Positions 15,359-25,590 are shown, counted from the stretch's first letter. The stretch is 64,000 bases of DNA from Thermotogota bacterium (GCA_029780115.1 JAKOZG010000004.1:592839-656838); one strand, 5' to 3'. The notes: generated from the letters alone by a model not told the origin. Program-made: numbers and translations.

Positions 15359-17704
15359 TTATAAAACATTGATTAGTTCTATAGAATCACCATATCTAAT
15401 TTTTAATTCACTTTTTAATCTTTCTAACTTTTTAAGTTCATCTGGTACCACTAAAAATTGCTCTACCATTCTTCTTGATTGTTCTATTATAGAAAAATCT
15501 TCTACTAAATCTAAAAATTTAAATTCAGGTATTCCATGTTGCTCTACTCCAAAGAATTTACCTGGTCCCCTCCATTTTAAATCTATTTCTGCTACCTTGA
15601 AGCCATCATTTGTTTTAGAAAAAGCAGATAATTTTTGCCTAGTTTCTTGGTTTATTTTTTTGTCTAAGATTAGAAAGCAATAAGATTGTTTTTTCCCTCT
15701 ACCTACCCTTCCCCTTAATTGGTGTAGCTGAGATAATCCGAATCTATCAGGATGTTCAATCACCATCACTGTAGCGTTGGGAACGTCTATACCTACCTCT
15801 ACTACAGATGTAGCAACTAATATATTATATTCTTTTTTCATAAATTTGTCCATAATTTCATTTTTTTCTGTGGAGGGCAGTTTACCGTGCAAAAGTCCAA
15901 CTTTGTATTCTTTAAAAACTTCAGTTAATTTCTCATACATTTCTGTAGCGTTTTTTAAGTCCAAAGCTTCAGATTCTTCAACTAATGGATAAATGAAAAA
16001 AGCCTGGTTATTTTGTGATAATTCTTGCTTTACGAATTTATAAACGCTTTCAATATTTGAATCAGGAACTAAATAAGTTTTAATAGGTCTTCTTCCTTTT
16101 GGCATCTCATCTAAAATACTAACATCCATATCTCCATAGAAAGTCATTGCCAAAGTTCTTGGAATAGGTGTAGCTGTCATGACTAGAATATCAGGTTGGT
16201 TACCTTTTTTTATCAACTGAAGTCTCTGATTAACTCCAAATCTTTGTTGTTCATCTATAACTACAAATCCCAGTTTTTTAAATTCCACATCTTCCTGGAT
16301 AAGCGCATGAGTACCTATTATTACATCAATTTCTCCATTTTTTAATCTTTCTTTGATTGCCAGTTTGTCATTTTCTTTCGTCTCCCCTATTAATAGCTCG
16401 GTTATTAATCCTAAAGGTTCTAAATCTTTAGATATTCTATTGAATTGTTGTTTTGCTAAAACGGAAGTTGGTACCATAATAGCTGATTGATAACCGGCTT
16501 CGCATACATCGATTACTGCTAATTCAGAAACAACAGTTTTACCAGAACCAACATCTCCCTGTAAAAGCCTATTCATAGGATAATAAGAAATCAAATCATT
16601 TTTAATCTCTTCATAGCATCTTTTTTGAGCATCTGTTAATTCAAAATCTAGTATATCAATAAATTTTTGAGATAATTCTCCTTTAATTTGTTTACCTTCA
16701 GTTTTTTTATTTTCTTTCAATTTTAATTTAACATAAATAATAGCTAGTTCGAAAAGTATAGCTTCTTCATACTTTAAAGAATAGATTGCCCTATCTTTAT
16801 GGTAGAAACTTAAGGGAAAATGCAGCCCTTTTAGACGCTTCTTTAAAGTCAATAAATTGAATTCTTCAATAAATTCGTTTGGTAAGAACTCTTCTAGAAA
16901 AAAGGTTTGTTTGATAACTTCTCTTGAAATATTTCTCATAGAATTTTGAGTTAATCCAGAAGTTAAAGGATAAACAGGCAATATTTCTTTCTTAAAATCT
17001 TCTGTTGAATTTAACACTTGAAAATCAGGTGAATTCATTTGCTTCAACCCGAAAGAATACTCAATCTTTCCATAAAAAGCTGCTAATGTACCTTTCGATA
17101 AATATTTTTTTAGGTAAGTCCGATTAAAAAAAGTTACCCTAATAACACCTGTGTCGTCTTCTACTGAATAGTTCAGGATTGTAAGATCTTTGTTTACTTT
17201 TACTTCTTCATAATTAACAATTTTACCAATAATAACAACTTTATCACCATCTTTAGCGTTGAAAATTTTTGTAACTTTTCTTCTATCTTCGTAGTCTCTA
17301 GGAGGGAAATAAAAAAAATCGTTTAGAGATTCAATCCCCATTTTTCTTAATAATTCAGCTCTTTTGGGTCCAACATTTTTTATATATTTTATGTCAGTAA
17401 ATAAACTGAGTTTTTTTTCTGGTGAATCATTTATTTCATCGATTAAAAACCTTTCTTTTATTAATACTATATACTTTTTTATGTTTTCGAGTATCTTTTG
17501 ACGTTGGTTTTCATCGAATGCTTGGAGTGCGTTTGCATAACTTAGCAATTTTTTAATGTCTTCAAAAAGGCCGTTTTCTTTTATCTCTTTTATATTATTT
17601 TTCGCAATGCTATAAAAACTTGGGAAGATATCTTCCCAAGTTTTTACCTTTTTTTCTTTTAGAAGAATAATATATTCAAAGGAATCAAGAATTTCTTCAA
17701 TCAT
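15359..17704 (-). CDS. recG: ATP-dependent DNA helicase RecG
   Basis: 781 aa, branched-DNA helicase for replication-fork regression and recombination. The N-terminal region of about 110 residues precedes the wedge domain (helix-hairpin-helix IKYIKNVGPKRAELLRKMGI, then an OB fold around DDTGVIRVTFFN). Helicase motifs: LLQGDVGSGKT (Walker A, about residue 385), DEQQRFGV, TATPIPRTLAM, and QLRGRVGRG (motif VI). The Walker B reads DEQQ where many RecG have DEQH. Length is typical of Thermotogales RecG, which carry the extra N-terminal part. Confidence 0.95.
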   Translation of the reverse strand: MIEEILDSFEYIILLKEKKVKTWEDIFPSFYSIAKNNIKEIKENGLFEDIKKLLSYANALQAFDENQRQKILENIKKYIVLIKERFLIDEINDSPEKKLSLFTDIKYIKNVGPKRAELLRKMGIESLNDFFYFPPRDYEDRRKVTKIFNAKDGDKVVIIGKIVNYEEVKVNKDLTILNYSVEDDTGVIRVTFFNRTYLKKYLSKGTLAAFYGKIEYSFGLKQMNSPDFQVLNSTEDFKKEILPVYPLTSGLTQNSMRNISREVIKQTFFLEEFLPNEFIEEFNLLTLKKRLKGLHFPLSFYHKDRAIYSLKYEEAILFELAIIYVKLKLKENKKTEGKQIKGELSQKFIDILDFELTDAQKRCYEEIKNDLISYYPMNRLLQGDVGSGKTVVSELAVIDVCEAGYQSAIMVPTSVLAKQQFNRISKDLEPLGLITELLIGETKENDKLAIKERLKNGEIDVIIGTHALIQEDVEFKKLGFVVIDEQQRFGVNQRLQLIKKGNQPDILVMTATPIPRTLAMTFYGDMDVSILDEMPKGRRPIKTYLVPDSNIESVYKFVKQELSQNNQAFFIYPLVEESEALDLKNATEMYEKLTEVFKEYKVGLLHGKLPSTEKNEIMDKFMKKEYNILVATSVVEVGIDVPNATVMVIEHPDRFGLSQLHQLRGRVGRGKKQSYCFLILDKKINQETRQKLSAFSKTNDGFKVAEIDLKWRGPGKFFGVEQHGIPEFKFLDLVEDFSIIEQSRRMVEQFLVVPDELKKLERLKSELKIRYGDSIELINVL

Positions 17705-17718
17705 TTTTAAACTCCTAT

Positions 17719-17970
17719 TCAGTCTTTAATTTTTTCTATTAATATTTTACCATCTTTTTTATACATTTTATAGCCATTGAGAGTTATTTCTTTAATCTTT
17801 CCTTCTTTTATAAAAGGTTGTATTTTTGCTAAAGAAGAATTCCCAATATAAAAATCCTTTAGATTACCTTCCAAAGCTTCTCCATATGATTTAACTTTTA
17901 AATAAACAGAATAAACAATTAAAAACCAACTTAAAGAAAAGAATAGCAAAAAAACCATTACTTTATTCAT
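17719..17970 (-). CDS. Small single-pass membrane protein, unknown
   Basis: 83 aa. One transmembrane helix at residues 5-26 (VFLLFFSLSWFLIVYSVYL), then a short basic soluble domain ending in two beta-type strands (ITLNGYKMYKKDGKILIEKIKD). The ATG overlaps the stop of the preceding Wzy-like gene by 4 bp, and recG follows after 14 nt, so it is translated as part of that operon. No family recognised. Confidence 0.65.
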   Translation of the reverse strand: MNKVMVFLLFFSLSWFLIVYSVYLKVKSYGEALEGNLKDFYIGNSSLAKIQPFIKEGKIKEITLNGYKMYKKDGKILIEKIKD

Positions 17971-20621
17971 AACAAAACACTTCTTCTCTGAAAAAATTCG
18001 TATTCGTTTAAAAAACTGTCTATCCTTTGTTGATACATTAAATAAGTTTGAGAATTCTCATTTTTTAGCTGATTGTAATATTGATAAACTCTTTGATAAT
18101 TTTCAACAACCGCCTCAACTAACCGAAGTTTAGTGTCTCTCTCACTTAAGGTTAGATAAATTTCAGACAAAAGAGTTAACGAATCATCTGGAATTCCGCG
18201 AAATTTTTTTGCCATATAATAATTTGCCGTTCCATCTTTTTGAGTAATCTCTATTATTTTTTCTATAACCTCATTTTCAGGGTATATATCTAAACACTCT
18301 GCGGTAAGCAAGAGGTATTCGAAATATATATTTTCCCACTCAGGAATATTGTTCCAGCCTCCTGGAATAATGTAAATTGTTTGTTGCATCCAATGATGGA
18401 AGTTGTTATACGCTTCTAATTGAAGTTTTTCAACATTTGGGAGTATATGGCTGTCAGATGGAATGAATCCTTTTAATTGTTCGGATAGAACTACGATATT
18501 GTAATACATTTTTCCTATAAGTCTGTAGGCATTTTTTTCATTGAATGATATAAAAGAATATTCTAATTGGTTTATCATATCATAAAAGGTCTGGATCCTA
18601 AGAATTAAAGATTTCGCGCTGTCATTGATGTCAGTAGTACTATCTTTGTAGATAATCTCCACCGTATCCCTCAAGACATCGTCAGGAAAAGGCATTAAAT
18701 CTATAGTGCCTTCGAATTTTGAAATCATAAATTTGTATTCATCAAGTTCTGAGCTAAAAATTTTTGGAAGATCTTCATATCTTAGATTGTTCAAACGAAC
18801 ATCGGATGGAAATAACTGAGCTAAATAAAAAGCTGATCTTCCATAATTACGATTCTTACTTAACGATTTGAGAAAGTAATTGAATGATTGTTCATAGCTT
18901 TGAAGTAATTTATTTTCATAATTTGCTTTGATTTCTTGATACTTTTTTATTTCAGATTCAATTTTTGCAATATTTTGGGTTATTTTGTTGTATTCGGTGG
19001 AATTAAAAGGATAATTACGTAGTTGATTTTGCTGAATATTTTTTTGAATTTCAAGTTGAGTTAATATATTGGGGACTTGATTTTGAGAAACATCCAAAGA
19101 CAAAAGCATCTCATTGTAATGAGAATTTGCAACAACATAGTATGCTTCCGATAATGATTCACTAAATTTAAAATAACACGAAACTAAAGCTACTACTAAC
19201 ATCAAAATAACAAATACATAACTTTTCTTAATCTTTAAAGATTTAATTTTTGGATTGAATTGTTCGGATACTGCAACTGATAGAATAAAAACGCTTAAGG
19301 TAATATTAGGTTGAAGATGAAATGCAAATTCTGTGAAAGCATGTATGATCATTACTACAGCTGACCAACCAAACAAAGGAAAAAGTAAATTTTTATTATC
19401 ATTATCTTGTTCATGTTTTAGTACCTTAAAATAAATAAATACAAGACTTAAGATCATCATTATTATTGAAAGAAAGCCAAATATACCAGTTTCACCTAAA
19501 ACTTGAAGATAATCATTATGAGCACTTTTAAAATTACACCAGGCAGACAAAAACCTCTCAGGATTCCCTTCTTGAACCTGTGCAAGGTAATGAAGCGAAT
19601 AAACAGAATATGTGTTAATTCCGCTACCTATAAAAAAATGGTTTCTATGATTTTTATCGTTAAATTGCTTTACTGCGGAAAGCCATGACAAGATCCTATC
19701 GTTCCATGAAGAAACAGAGGTCAAAGCTGCTAACCTTTCTGTTGCGGTCACTTTTCCTCCTTTACTGAAAGGAGTTTCAAAACTAAACATTACGATTAAA
19801 AATAAAATAACACTGAAAACCAATAATGTCCATATCTTAAATTCTTTTGTTTTTGCATATGATTTTAAAGAGTCTTTCTTGTTCGAAATAAGAAAACTAA
19901 TAATTGAAAATACTAATCCTATAAAAGTGGCAAAGTATATTGTTCGAGTTTGAGTAAGTAAAATCACCCAGAACATTAGAAAAACATTTCCTAAAGAAAA
20001 TATCCTAGTGTATATTTTTGTATCTTTTCTTAAGGTAAAATAGATAGAAATCGGTAACAGTTGAGCTAAATAATCAGATACAAAATTAGGATTGCCTATC
20101 GTGGTGCGCAGCGTGATCCTTCGAGAAGGATCACCGTACTGACCAAAGAATAAATCGAAACCCAAAAACTTATTTAAAAGTCCATCAAAAGCAATAATGG
20201 TACCAGTTATTGTAAACATGAAAAGACCAATTTCTATAAATTTAAAGTTTTCACCAAACCTTGAGGAAACTAAATATGAAAATAATACTATTAAGGCCAG
20301 GTAAAAGGCGGTTCCAGCTGAAGTACTTAAATAGTATTTATTTTCTAGATAAACAGAAATCAATGATAAAAACGCAGATATACAAAACATAAACAGGAAT
20401 ACATGTGCTGATGAGTATTTAAGTTCGAAAGATATGGAATAATATTTGACCAAATAATAAAATAAAATAATAAACAAAAATATAGAAAAAACAAAATGTT
20501 TTTGAGTAGAGTATTCATATACAAATTTTGGGATCATTAAGAAAGGAATCAAAAGAAACAAAAGTATCATTAGTATGATGTCATTTGGTAAATTAATTTT
20601 TTCTTTTGAGATATCTTTCAA
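17967..20621 (-). CDS. O-antigen ligase/polymerase (Wzy_C)-like membrane protein with helical C-terminal domain
   Basis: 884 aa. Residues 10-470 contain about twelve hydrophobic helices with the Wzy_C/O-antigen ligase signature around FKSAHNDYLQVLGETGIFGFLSI. Residues 490-884 are soluble, helical and TPR-like, including a coiled-coil stretch rich in Gln/Asn. Such fusions act in polysaccharide polymerisation or ligation at the outer face of the membrane; the glycan here is unknown, and no sugar-transferase cluster is adjacent. Start is TTG with SD GGGGAGG 6 nt upstream. First gene of the operon leading to recG and lgt. Confidence 0.75.
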   Translation of the reverse strand: MKDISKEKINLPNDIILMILLFLLIPFLMIPKFVYEYSTQKHFVFSIFLFIILFYYLVKYYSISFELKYSSAHVFLFMFCISAFLSLISVYLENKYYLSTSAGTAFYLALIVLFSYLVSSRFGENFKFIEIGLFMFTITGTIIAFDGLLNKFLGFDLFFGQYGDPSRRITLRTTIGNPNFVSDYLAQLLPISIYFTLRKDTKIYTRIFSLGNVFLMFWVILLTQTRTIYFATFIGLVFSIISFLISNKKDSLKSYAKTKEFKIWTLLVFSVILFLIVMFSFETPFSKGGKVTATERLAALTSVSSWNDRILSWLSAVKQFNDKNHRNHFFIGSGINTYSVYSLHYLAQVQEGNPERFLSAWCNFKSAHNDYLQVLGETGIFGFLSIIMMILSLVFIYFKVLKHEQDNDNKNLLFPLFGWSAVVMIIHAFTEFAFHLQPNITLSVFILSVAVSEQFNPKIKSLKIKKSYVFVILMLVVALVSCYFKFSESLSEAYYVVANSHYNEMLLSLDVSQNQVPNILTQLEIQKNIQQNQLRNYPFNSTEYNKITQNIAKIESEIKKYQEIKANYENKLLQSYEQSFNYFLKSLSKNRNYGRSAFYLAQLFPSDVRLNNLRYEDLPKIFSSELDEYKFMISKFEGTIDLMPFPDDVLRDTVEIIYKDSTTDINDSAKSLILRIQTFYDMINQLEYSFISFNEKNAYRLIGKMYYNIVVLSEQLKGFIPSDSHILPNVEKLQLEAYNNFHHWMQQTIYIIPGGWNNIPEWENIYFEYLLLTAECLDIYPENEVIEKIIEITQKDGTANYYMAKKFRGIPDDSLTLLSEIYLTLSERDTKLRLVEAVVENYQRVYQYYNQLKNENSQTYLMYQQRIDSFLNEYEFFQRRSVLL

Positions 20622-20901
20622 TTCTGATCCTCCCCGCTTATATTTAAAATCTTATATTTAAAAATTTATAGATTTCAAGAAGCTCTGTAAATTGAAGTCT
20701 TTTTACTAAAGATCTTCTAAGAAATGGCCTAATTCTTGCTAATTTATGATGAATTCACTTATTTACTCCATTGCACAGAAAAAGATTAAGTAAGGGAACA
20801 TTCTGATAACCAGAGAAAAACCAAAACTTCTATTAAGTTCGGCATTTTGACCAAAATAAAAATAGATATTACTCTCAGAAGCTTTGTTTATAAACTTTTA
20901 T

Positions 20902-20910
20902 ATTATACCA
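20902..20910 (-). promoter_or_regulatory. Extended -10 promoter for the Wzy-like operon
   Basis: Minus strand TGGTATAAT, with only a weak ATCAAA at the -35 position. It would give a leader of about 270 nt. Confidence 0.4.
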
Positions 20911-20983
20911 AATATTTACCAAACTTTGATCTTTACCTTTTTATTGAATCTATTTTATAGAAATGAATATTTTTAGTTACGAT

Positions 20984-21012
20984 TTGACATTTTAGAATTT
21001 TTGGTTTAAAAT
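20984..21012 (+). promoter_or_regulatory. Promoter of the marR-ABC exporter operon
   Basis: TTGACA (20984-20989), 17-bp spacer, TAAAAT (21007-21012). The predicted start lies at about 21019, inside the palindrome at 21016-21039. Confidence 0.8.
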
Positions 21013-21015
21013 AAT

Positions 21016-21039
21016 AAATAGTTAGCTTGCTAACTATTT
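21016..21039 (+). promoter_or_regulatory. MarR-type operator
   Basis: Inverted repeat with perfect 11-bp arms (AAATAGTTAGC and GCTAACTATTT) and a 2-bp centre, covering the transcription start. TTAGC/GCTAA half-sites of this kind are typical of MarR-family operators. The gene behind the promoter encodes a MarR protein, so autorepression relieved by a ligand is the simplest reading. Confidence 0.78.
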
Positions 21040-21126
21040 TTTGATTTAAATTTTTAAAAAATAGTTATTAGGTTTACAGACGAACATTTCATTTACAATT
21101 TAATAGGCTAAGCAATTCATCAGAAT

Positions 21127-21187
21127 TGTAGAAAGGTGCAATATGTATGTCAAAACCTTGGAAACGCCCCTGTAGGTCGTCTCTACA
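21127..21187 (+). repeat. Dispersed 61-bp element, copy B
   Basis: Begins TGTAGAAAGGTGCAA and ends TAGGTCGTCTCTACA, with TGTAGA/TCTACA inverted termini. It aligns over its whole length with copies A and C. It lies in the marR leader, 127 nt before the start codon. Confidence 0.75.
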
Positions 21188-21314
21188 GCTTGAAAAATTG
21201 TGGTCGTCTCTGATCAAGTATATATTTTGGAAAAAATTAAGATTTGAAACATTGATGGAAATTAAGTTTCAGAAATTCTAAAATGCCTAAACGAAATTTT
21301 TTAGGAGGGTAAAG

Positions 21315-21824
21315 ATGAACCATGATTTCTCCACAGAAGAAAAGAATACTATAAAAGATCTTAATGATCTAAAGGAACTCAAGTGGGAAGTTAGTAAGGA
21401 ATTATTTCTGACTATAAAATTACATAACCAATTAAATTTTGTACTATTGACTCAGAAACATATTTATCTTTATCCGGGTCAAGCCTTTTGTTTATGGTAT
21501 GTAGGGCTTAATCCTGGTACAAATCAAAAAAGCATAGCAGAACAAATGTATGTAGCTACTCCGACCGTTTCAAAGATTTTAAGAAATTTAGAAAAGAAAG
21601 GATTGATAGAGCGTAAAAGGGACACAAAAGATAAACGTACCTTAAGAATTTATTTATCAGAAGAGGGGGAAAAAATTTTAAAAGATATAAAAGACACTTT
21701 TATAGATATCATTAATTGGGAATTTGAAGGAATGAGTTATGATGACTTATCCTGCTTTAAAAAGTATCTTAACCAAGTTTCAACTAATATCATAAAATAT
21801 TTAGAAAGAATAGAAAGGAGTTGA
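21315..21824 (+). CDS. MarR-family transcriptional regulator
   Basis: 169 aa. The winged helix is visible at residues 70-120: NPGTNQKSIAEQMYVATPTVSKILRNLEKKGLIERKRDTKDKRTLRIYLSEEGE. Helical dimerisation ends flank it. SD TAGGAGGG precedes the ATG. It is 4 nt before an ABC exporter gene, and a MarR-type palindrome sits on the shared promoter, so it most likely represses the exporter and itself until an exported compound binds. Confidence 0.93.
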   Translation: MNHDFSTEEKNTIKDLNDLKELKWEVSKELFLTIKLHNQLNFVLLTQKHIYLYPGQAFCLWYVGLNPGTNQKSIAEQMYVATPTVSKILRNLEKKGLIERKRDTKDKRTLRIYLSEEGEKILKDIKDTFIDIINWEFEGMSYDDLSCFKKYLNQVSTNIIKYLERIERS

Positions 21825-21828
21825 AATA

Positions 21829-23559
21829 GTGAAGCACTTACTTAAATATTTAAAACCGTACTACAAAGAGATAATAATAGCTGTACTGTTGCTTGTTGTG
21901 CAAGCGGTAGCCAACTTATATTTGCCTAATTTGAATGCAGATATCATAAACAACGGTATTGCAAAAGGCGATATAAATTACATAGTTCGTACTGGTGGAA
22001 AAATGCTATTGATTGCACTCTTACTAGCAGGCGCTGCTATTACAGCCTCTTATTTTAGTTCAAAAGTTGCTACATCATATTCTAGAGATCTACGAAGAGA
22101 ATTATACTATAAAGTTCTCAGCTTTTCTAAACAAGACTTTGACAGATTTGGAACAGCTTCACTAGTTACAAGAAATACAAACGATGTTCACCAAATTCAA
22201 ATGTTTATTTTGACAATGCTAAATATCATGATAATGGCTCCAATAATGTCCATTGGTGGAATGATAATGGCTATTCAACAAGATGTAGTTCTTTCATTAT
22301 CAATCATAATTGTAGTTCCAGTAATAGGAGTAATAGTCTTTTTCTTGGTACGAAAAACCGTACCTCTTTTTAAACAATTACAAATAAAAGTTGATAAAGT
22401 TAACCAAGTACTTCGAGAAAAATTAACCGGAGTTAGGGTTATTAGAGCTTTTGTTAAAGAAGATTATGAAGTAAGAAGATTTGATGAAGCTAACAAAGAT
22501 CTTACCCAAACAGCTTTAAAAGTTAATAGAATAATGGCTCTTGGAATACCGCTAATTATGCTCGCTATGAACGTAACTTCTATCGCTATCACCTGGTTTG
22601 GCGGAATTCGTATTGATAGTGGTGCAATGCCTATAGGTAATTTAACCGCCTTTTTAACATACGTTATGGAAATTTTGATATCGATCATGATGGCGATGAC
22701 TATGTTTATAATGCTCCCACGTGCTGAAGCTTCTGCTGAGCGTATAAACGAAATATTACACACGGAACCGTCTGTTAAAGATCCTGAAAATCCTATAATA
22801 CCCCCTGAGAAAAAAGGAATGGTTACTTTTAAAAATGTTTCTTTTCAGTATCCTGATGCTGAAGCACCGGTTCTGTCAAATATATCTTTTACAGCTTTGC
22901 CTGGACAAACAACCGCCATCGTTGGTAGTACTGGAAGCGGAAAGAGTACGTTGGTGCATTTAATTCCAAGATTCTACGATGTAACAGAAGGAACAATAGA
23001 GATAGACGGTGTTGATATCAGAGAAATGCCACTTGTAGAAGTTAGGGACATGATAGGATTGGTTCCACAAAAGTCCTATTTATTCAGTGGCACAATAGAA
23101 AGTAATTTAAGATTTGGTAAAAAAGATGCAACTGAGGAAGAAATGTGGCGCGCACTTGAAATTGCTCAGGCAAAGAATTTCGTCAGCAGATTGCCCGAAA
23201 AGCTTAAAGCACCAGTTGATCAAGGTGGGACCAATTTTTCGGGAGGTCAAAGACAGCGTTTATGTATTGCCAGGGCAATTGTGAAAAGGCCAAAAATATA
23301 TATTTTTGATGATAGTTTTTCTGCATTAGATAATAGGACTGAAGCAAAAGTGCGAACAGCTTTAAAAGATGAAACGAAAGACGCTACAGTCATAATAGTT
23401 GCTCAGAAAGTGAGTACAGTCCTTACTGCAGACCAAATTATAGTTCTAAGTGATAAAGGTACTATCGTAGGAATAGGGACTCACCAAGAGTTGTTAAAGA
23501 CTTGTGAAGTTTATCAAGAAATTGTTTACTCTCAGATTCCGAAGGAGGAAACAGCATGA
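21829..23559 (+). CDS. Heterodimeric ABC exporter, degenerate-site subunit (TM287-like)
   Basis: 576 aa: six-helix ABC exporter transmembrane domain (residues 1-310) and nucleotide-binding domain (325-576). Walker A GSTGSGKST is near residue 366 and the signature is FSGGQ. Two catalytic positions are altered: the Walker B ends Asp-Asp (IYIFDDSFS; D495 in place of Glu) and the switch His is Gln (VAQKVST; Q526). The same substitutions define the non-hydrolytic site of the T. maritima TM287/288 exporter, so this is the regulatory half. Start is GTG, with AAAGGAG upstream inside marR's end. The stop overlaps the next gene by 4 bp. Confidence 0.9.
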   Translation: MKHLLKYLKPYYKEIIIAVLLLVVQAVANLYLPNLNADIINNGIAKGDINYIVRTGGKMLLIALLLAGAAITASYFSSKVATSYSRDLRRELYYKVLSFSKQDFDRFGTASLVTRNTNDVHQIQMFILTMLNIMIMAPIMSIGGMIMAIQQDVVLSLSIIIVVPVIGVIVFFLVRKTVPLFKQLQIKVDKVNQVLREKLTGVRVIRAFVKEDYEVRRFDEANKDLTQTALKVNRIMALGIPLIMLAMNVTSIAITWFGGIRIDSGAMPIGNLTAFLTYVMEILISIMMAMTMFIMLPRAEASAERINEILHTEPSVKDPENPIIPPEKKGMVTFKNVSFQYPDAEAPVLSNISFTALPGQTTAIVGSTGSGKSTLVHLIPRFYDVTEGTIEIDGVDIREMPLVEVRDMIGLVPQKSYLFSGTIESNLRFGKKDATEEEMWRALEIAQAKNFVSRLPEKLKAPVDQGGTNFSGGQRQRLCIARAIVKRPKIYIFDDSFSALDNRTEAKVRTALKDETKDATVIIVAQKVSTVLTADQIIVLSDKGTIVGIGTHQELLKTCEVYQEIVYSQIPKEETA

Positions 23560-25574
23560 GTCAGACAAACCAACAAATAGATAAAAAGAAGGACGAAGGT
23601 AAAAAACCTGTACGCCTTGGTGCGGGAGGAGGTCGTGGAGGCAGGCGTGCAGCTGGTGTAAAACCAAAAAATTTTATGGGATCATTAAAAAGATTGTTAG
23701 GTTACTTGAAACCACAATTAGTTCCACTGATTATAGTAATATTATTTGCAGTTGCAAGCACTGTTTTTATGATTATCGGTCCTAAGATGCTTGGGAAAGC
23801 AACAAACGTTCTTTTTGAGGGAGTAATAGGTAAAATGATGCCTCCCAACATGACAAAAGAACAAGCGATTCAGTTTTTGAAATTTTCGGGAAGAGAACAA
23901 ATTGCTGAAATGCTTGGCCCTATGGATATAGTGCCAGGTAGAGGGGTGGACTTCAACAAATTAGCGAAGATTTTGCTGACATTATTAGGTATATATTCAT
24001 TATCAGCTTTTTTTAGTTGGTTGCAACAATATATAATGGCTGGTGTTGCTCAAAAAACAGTTTACAATCTCAGAAAAGAAGTGGATGCTAAACTAGCTCG
24101 TTTACCTTTAAAGTATTATGACAGTCATCCACATGGTGACCTTCTAAGTAGGGTAACTAACGACATTGACAATATTGGGCATACTTTACAGCAAACCTTG
24201 GTCCAATTAATAACTGCAAGTGTCACAGTAGTTGGGGTATTGATTATGATGCTCACGATTAGTCCGCTTTTAACTCTTATAGCATTGATCGTAATTCCAC
24301 TGGCTTTACTCGTGACGTTGTTTGTTATAAAACGATCTCAAAAGCAATTTGAAATTCAATGGGATAGTACCGGACAACTTAATGGTCATGTTGAAGAATC
24401 TTATACGGGGTTCAACGTTATTAAAGCTTTTAATAAACATGAAGATATGCAAAAAGAGTTTGATGATGAAAACGAAAGATTACGCGAAGCAACATTCAAA
24501 GCTCAGTTTGTTTCAAGCTTAATAAGGCCTTTTATAGGATTGATCAATAATCTTAGTTACGTTATAATAAGTGTTGTAGGAGGATTACGTGTAACTAGAG
24601 GAATGATGACACTAGGTGATGTCCAAGCCTTTATTCAATACTCAAGACAGTTTACAATGCCTATCATTCAAACATCAAGTATTATTAACGTTTTACAATC
24701 AACTGTTGCATCTGCAGAAAGAGTTTTTGAATTACTCGATGAAGAAGAAGAAATACCAGATCCTGAAAATCCTGTTGTATTAGAAAAAGTGAAAGGACAT
24801 GTAAGATTTGAGAATGTGTATTTTAGTTATGATCCTCAAAAGCCTTTAATTGAAAATTTAAATCTTGAAGCACTTCCAGGACAGAAAGTAGCTATTGTTG
24901 GTCCGACAGGTGCAGGTAAAACTACTTTAGTAAACTTACTCATGCGGTTCTATGATGTTGATGCAGGTAGAATAACCTTAGATGGTGTCGACATTAGGCA
25001 AATGAGAAGGGCCGACTTGAGAAAGAACTTTGGTATGGTTCTTCAGGATACCTGGTTATTTAGAGGAACCATAAAGGAGAATATTGCCTATGGTAAAGAA
25101 GGAGCCACTGACGAGGAAATCATAAGAGCAGCACAGGCAGCCTATGTTGATTATTTTATAAGGACTTTGCCTGATGGCTATGATACAGTAATTGATGAAG
25201 ATGCTTCTAATTTATCTCAAGGTCAACGTCAATTAATAACAATAGCAAGGGCATTCCTAGCCAATCCTCCACTGCTCATTCTAGATGAAGCTACTAGTTC
25301 GGTTGATACCAGAACTGAGATATTAATACAAGAAGCCATGAATAACCTTATGGAAGGAAGGACTAGTTTTGTTATTGCTCATAGACTATCTACAATAAGA
25401 AATGCGGATGTAATAGTTGTAATGAATCATGGAAGAATAGTTGAACAAGGTAATCACGAAGAACTTATTAAGAAAAAAGGATTTTACTATGATCTGTATA
25501 TGAGCCAGTTTATAGGTACAGAATTAGAAAAAGAATTATCTTCTTCAGCAGATGATGTTCAAATAATGAGCTAA
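23556..25574 (+). CDS. Heterodimeric ABC exporter, catalytic subunit (TM288-like)
   Basis: 672 aa. A disordered Gly/Arg-rich head of about 40 residues (RLGAGGGRGGRRAAG) precedes the transmembrane domain, which carries an extra extracytoplasmic insertion around residues 85-135 (MMPPNMTKEQAI...). The nucleotide-binding domain has GPTGAGKTT, a full Walker B LLILDEATSS and the switch His in IAHRLST. Its signature is LSQGQ instead of LSGGQ, which would complete the degenerate site with the partner subunit. Forms a drug- or lipid-type exporter with the 21829-23559 product. Confidence 0.92.
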   Translation: MSQTNQQIDKKKDEGKKPVRLGAGGGRGGRRAAGVKPKNFMGSLKRLLGYLKPQLVPLIIVILFAVASTVFMIIGPKMLGKATNVLFEGVIGKMMPPNMTKEQAIQFLKFSGREQIAEMLGPMDIVPGRGVDFNKLAKILLTLLGIYSLSAFFSWLQQYIMAGVAQKTVYNLRKEVDAKLARLPLKYYDSHPHGDLLSRVTNDIDNIGHTLQQTLVQLITASVTVVGVLIMMLTISPLLTLIALIVIPLALLVTLFVIKRSQKQFEIQWDSTGQLNGHVEESYTGFNVIKAFNKHEDMQKEFDDENERLREATFKAQFVSSLIRPFIGLINNLSYVIISVVGGLRVTRGMMTLGDVQAFIQYSRQFTMPIIQTSSIINVLQSTVASAERVFELLDEEEEIPDPENPVVLEKVKGHVRFENVYFSYDPQKPLIENLNLEALPGQKVAIVGPTGAGKTTLVNLLMRFYDVDAGRITLDGVDIRQMRRADLRKNFGMVLQDTWLFRGTIKENIAYGKEGATDEEIIRAAQAAYVDYFIRTLPDGYDTVIDEDASNLSQGQRQLITIARAFLANPPLLILDEATSSVDTRTEILIQEAMNNLMEGRTSFVIAHRLSTIRNADVIVVMNHGRIVEQGNHEELIKKKGFYYDLYMSQFIGTELEKELSSSADDVQIMS

Positions 25575-25590
25575 TAGTACTTTAAATAGA

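Larger units (their letters stand above)
20622..21314. other. Divergent intergenic region, 690 bp
   Basis: Holds the promoter for the minus-strand Wzy-like gene, the marR promoter and operator, and dispersed element copy B. After copy B a degenerate partial end (GTGGTCGTCTCTGA, about 21200-21213) repeats the element terminus. No small gene is supported. Confidence 0.6.

Noticed and set aside
21016..21039. Palindrome read as a rho-independent terminator because a T run follows
   Set aside because: It lies directly on the start of a good promoter with a MarR gene downstream and no gene ending upstream on that strand; operator is the better reading.
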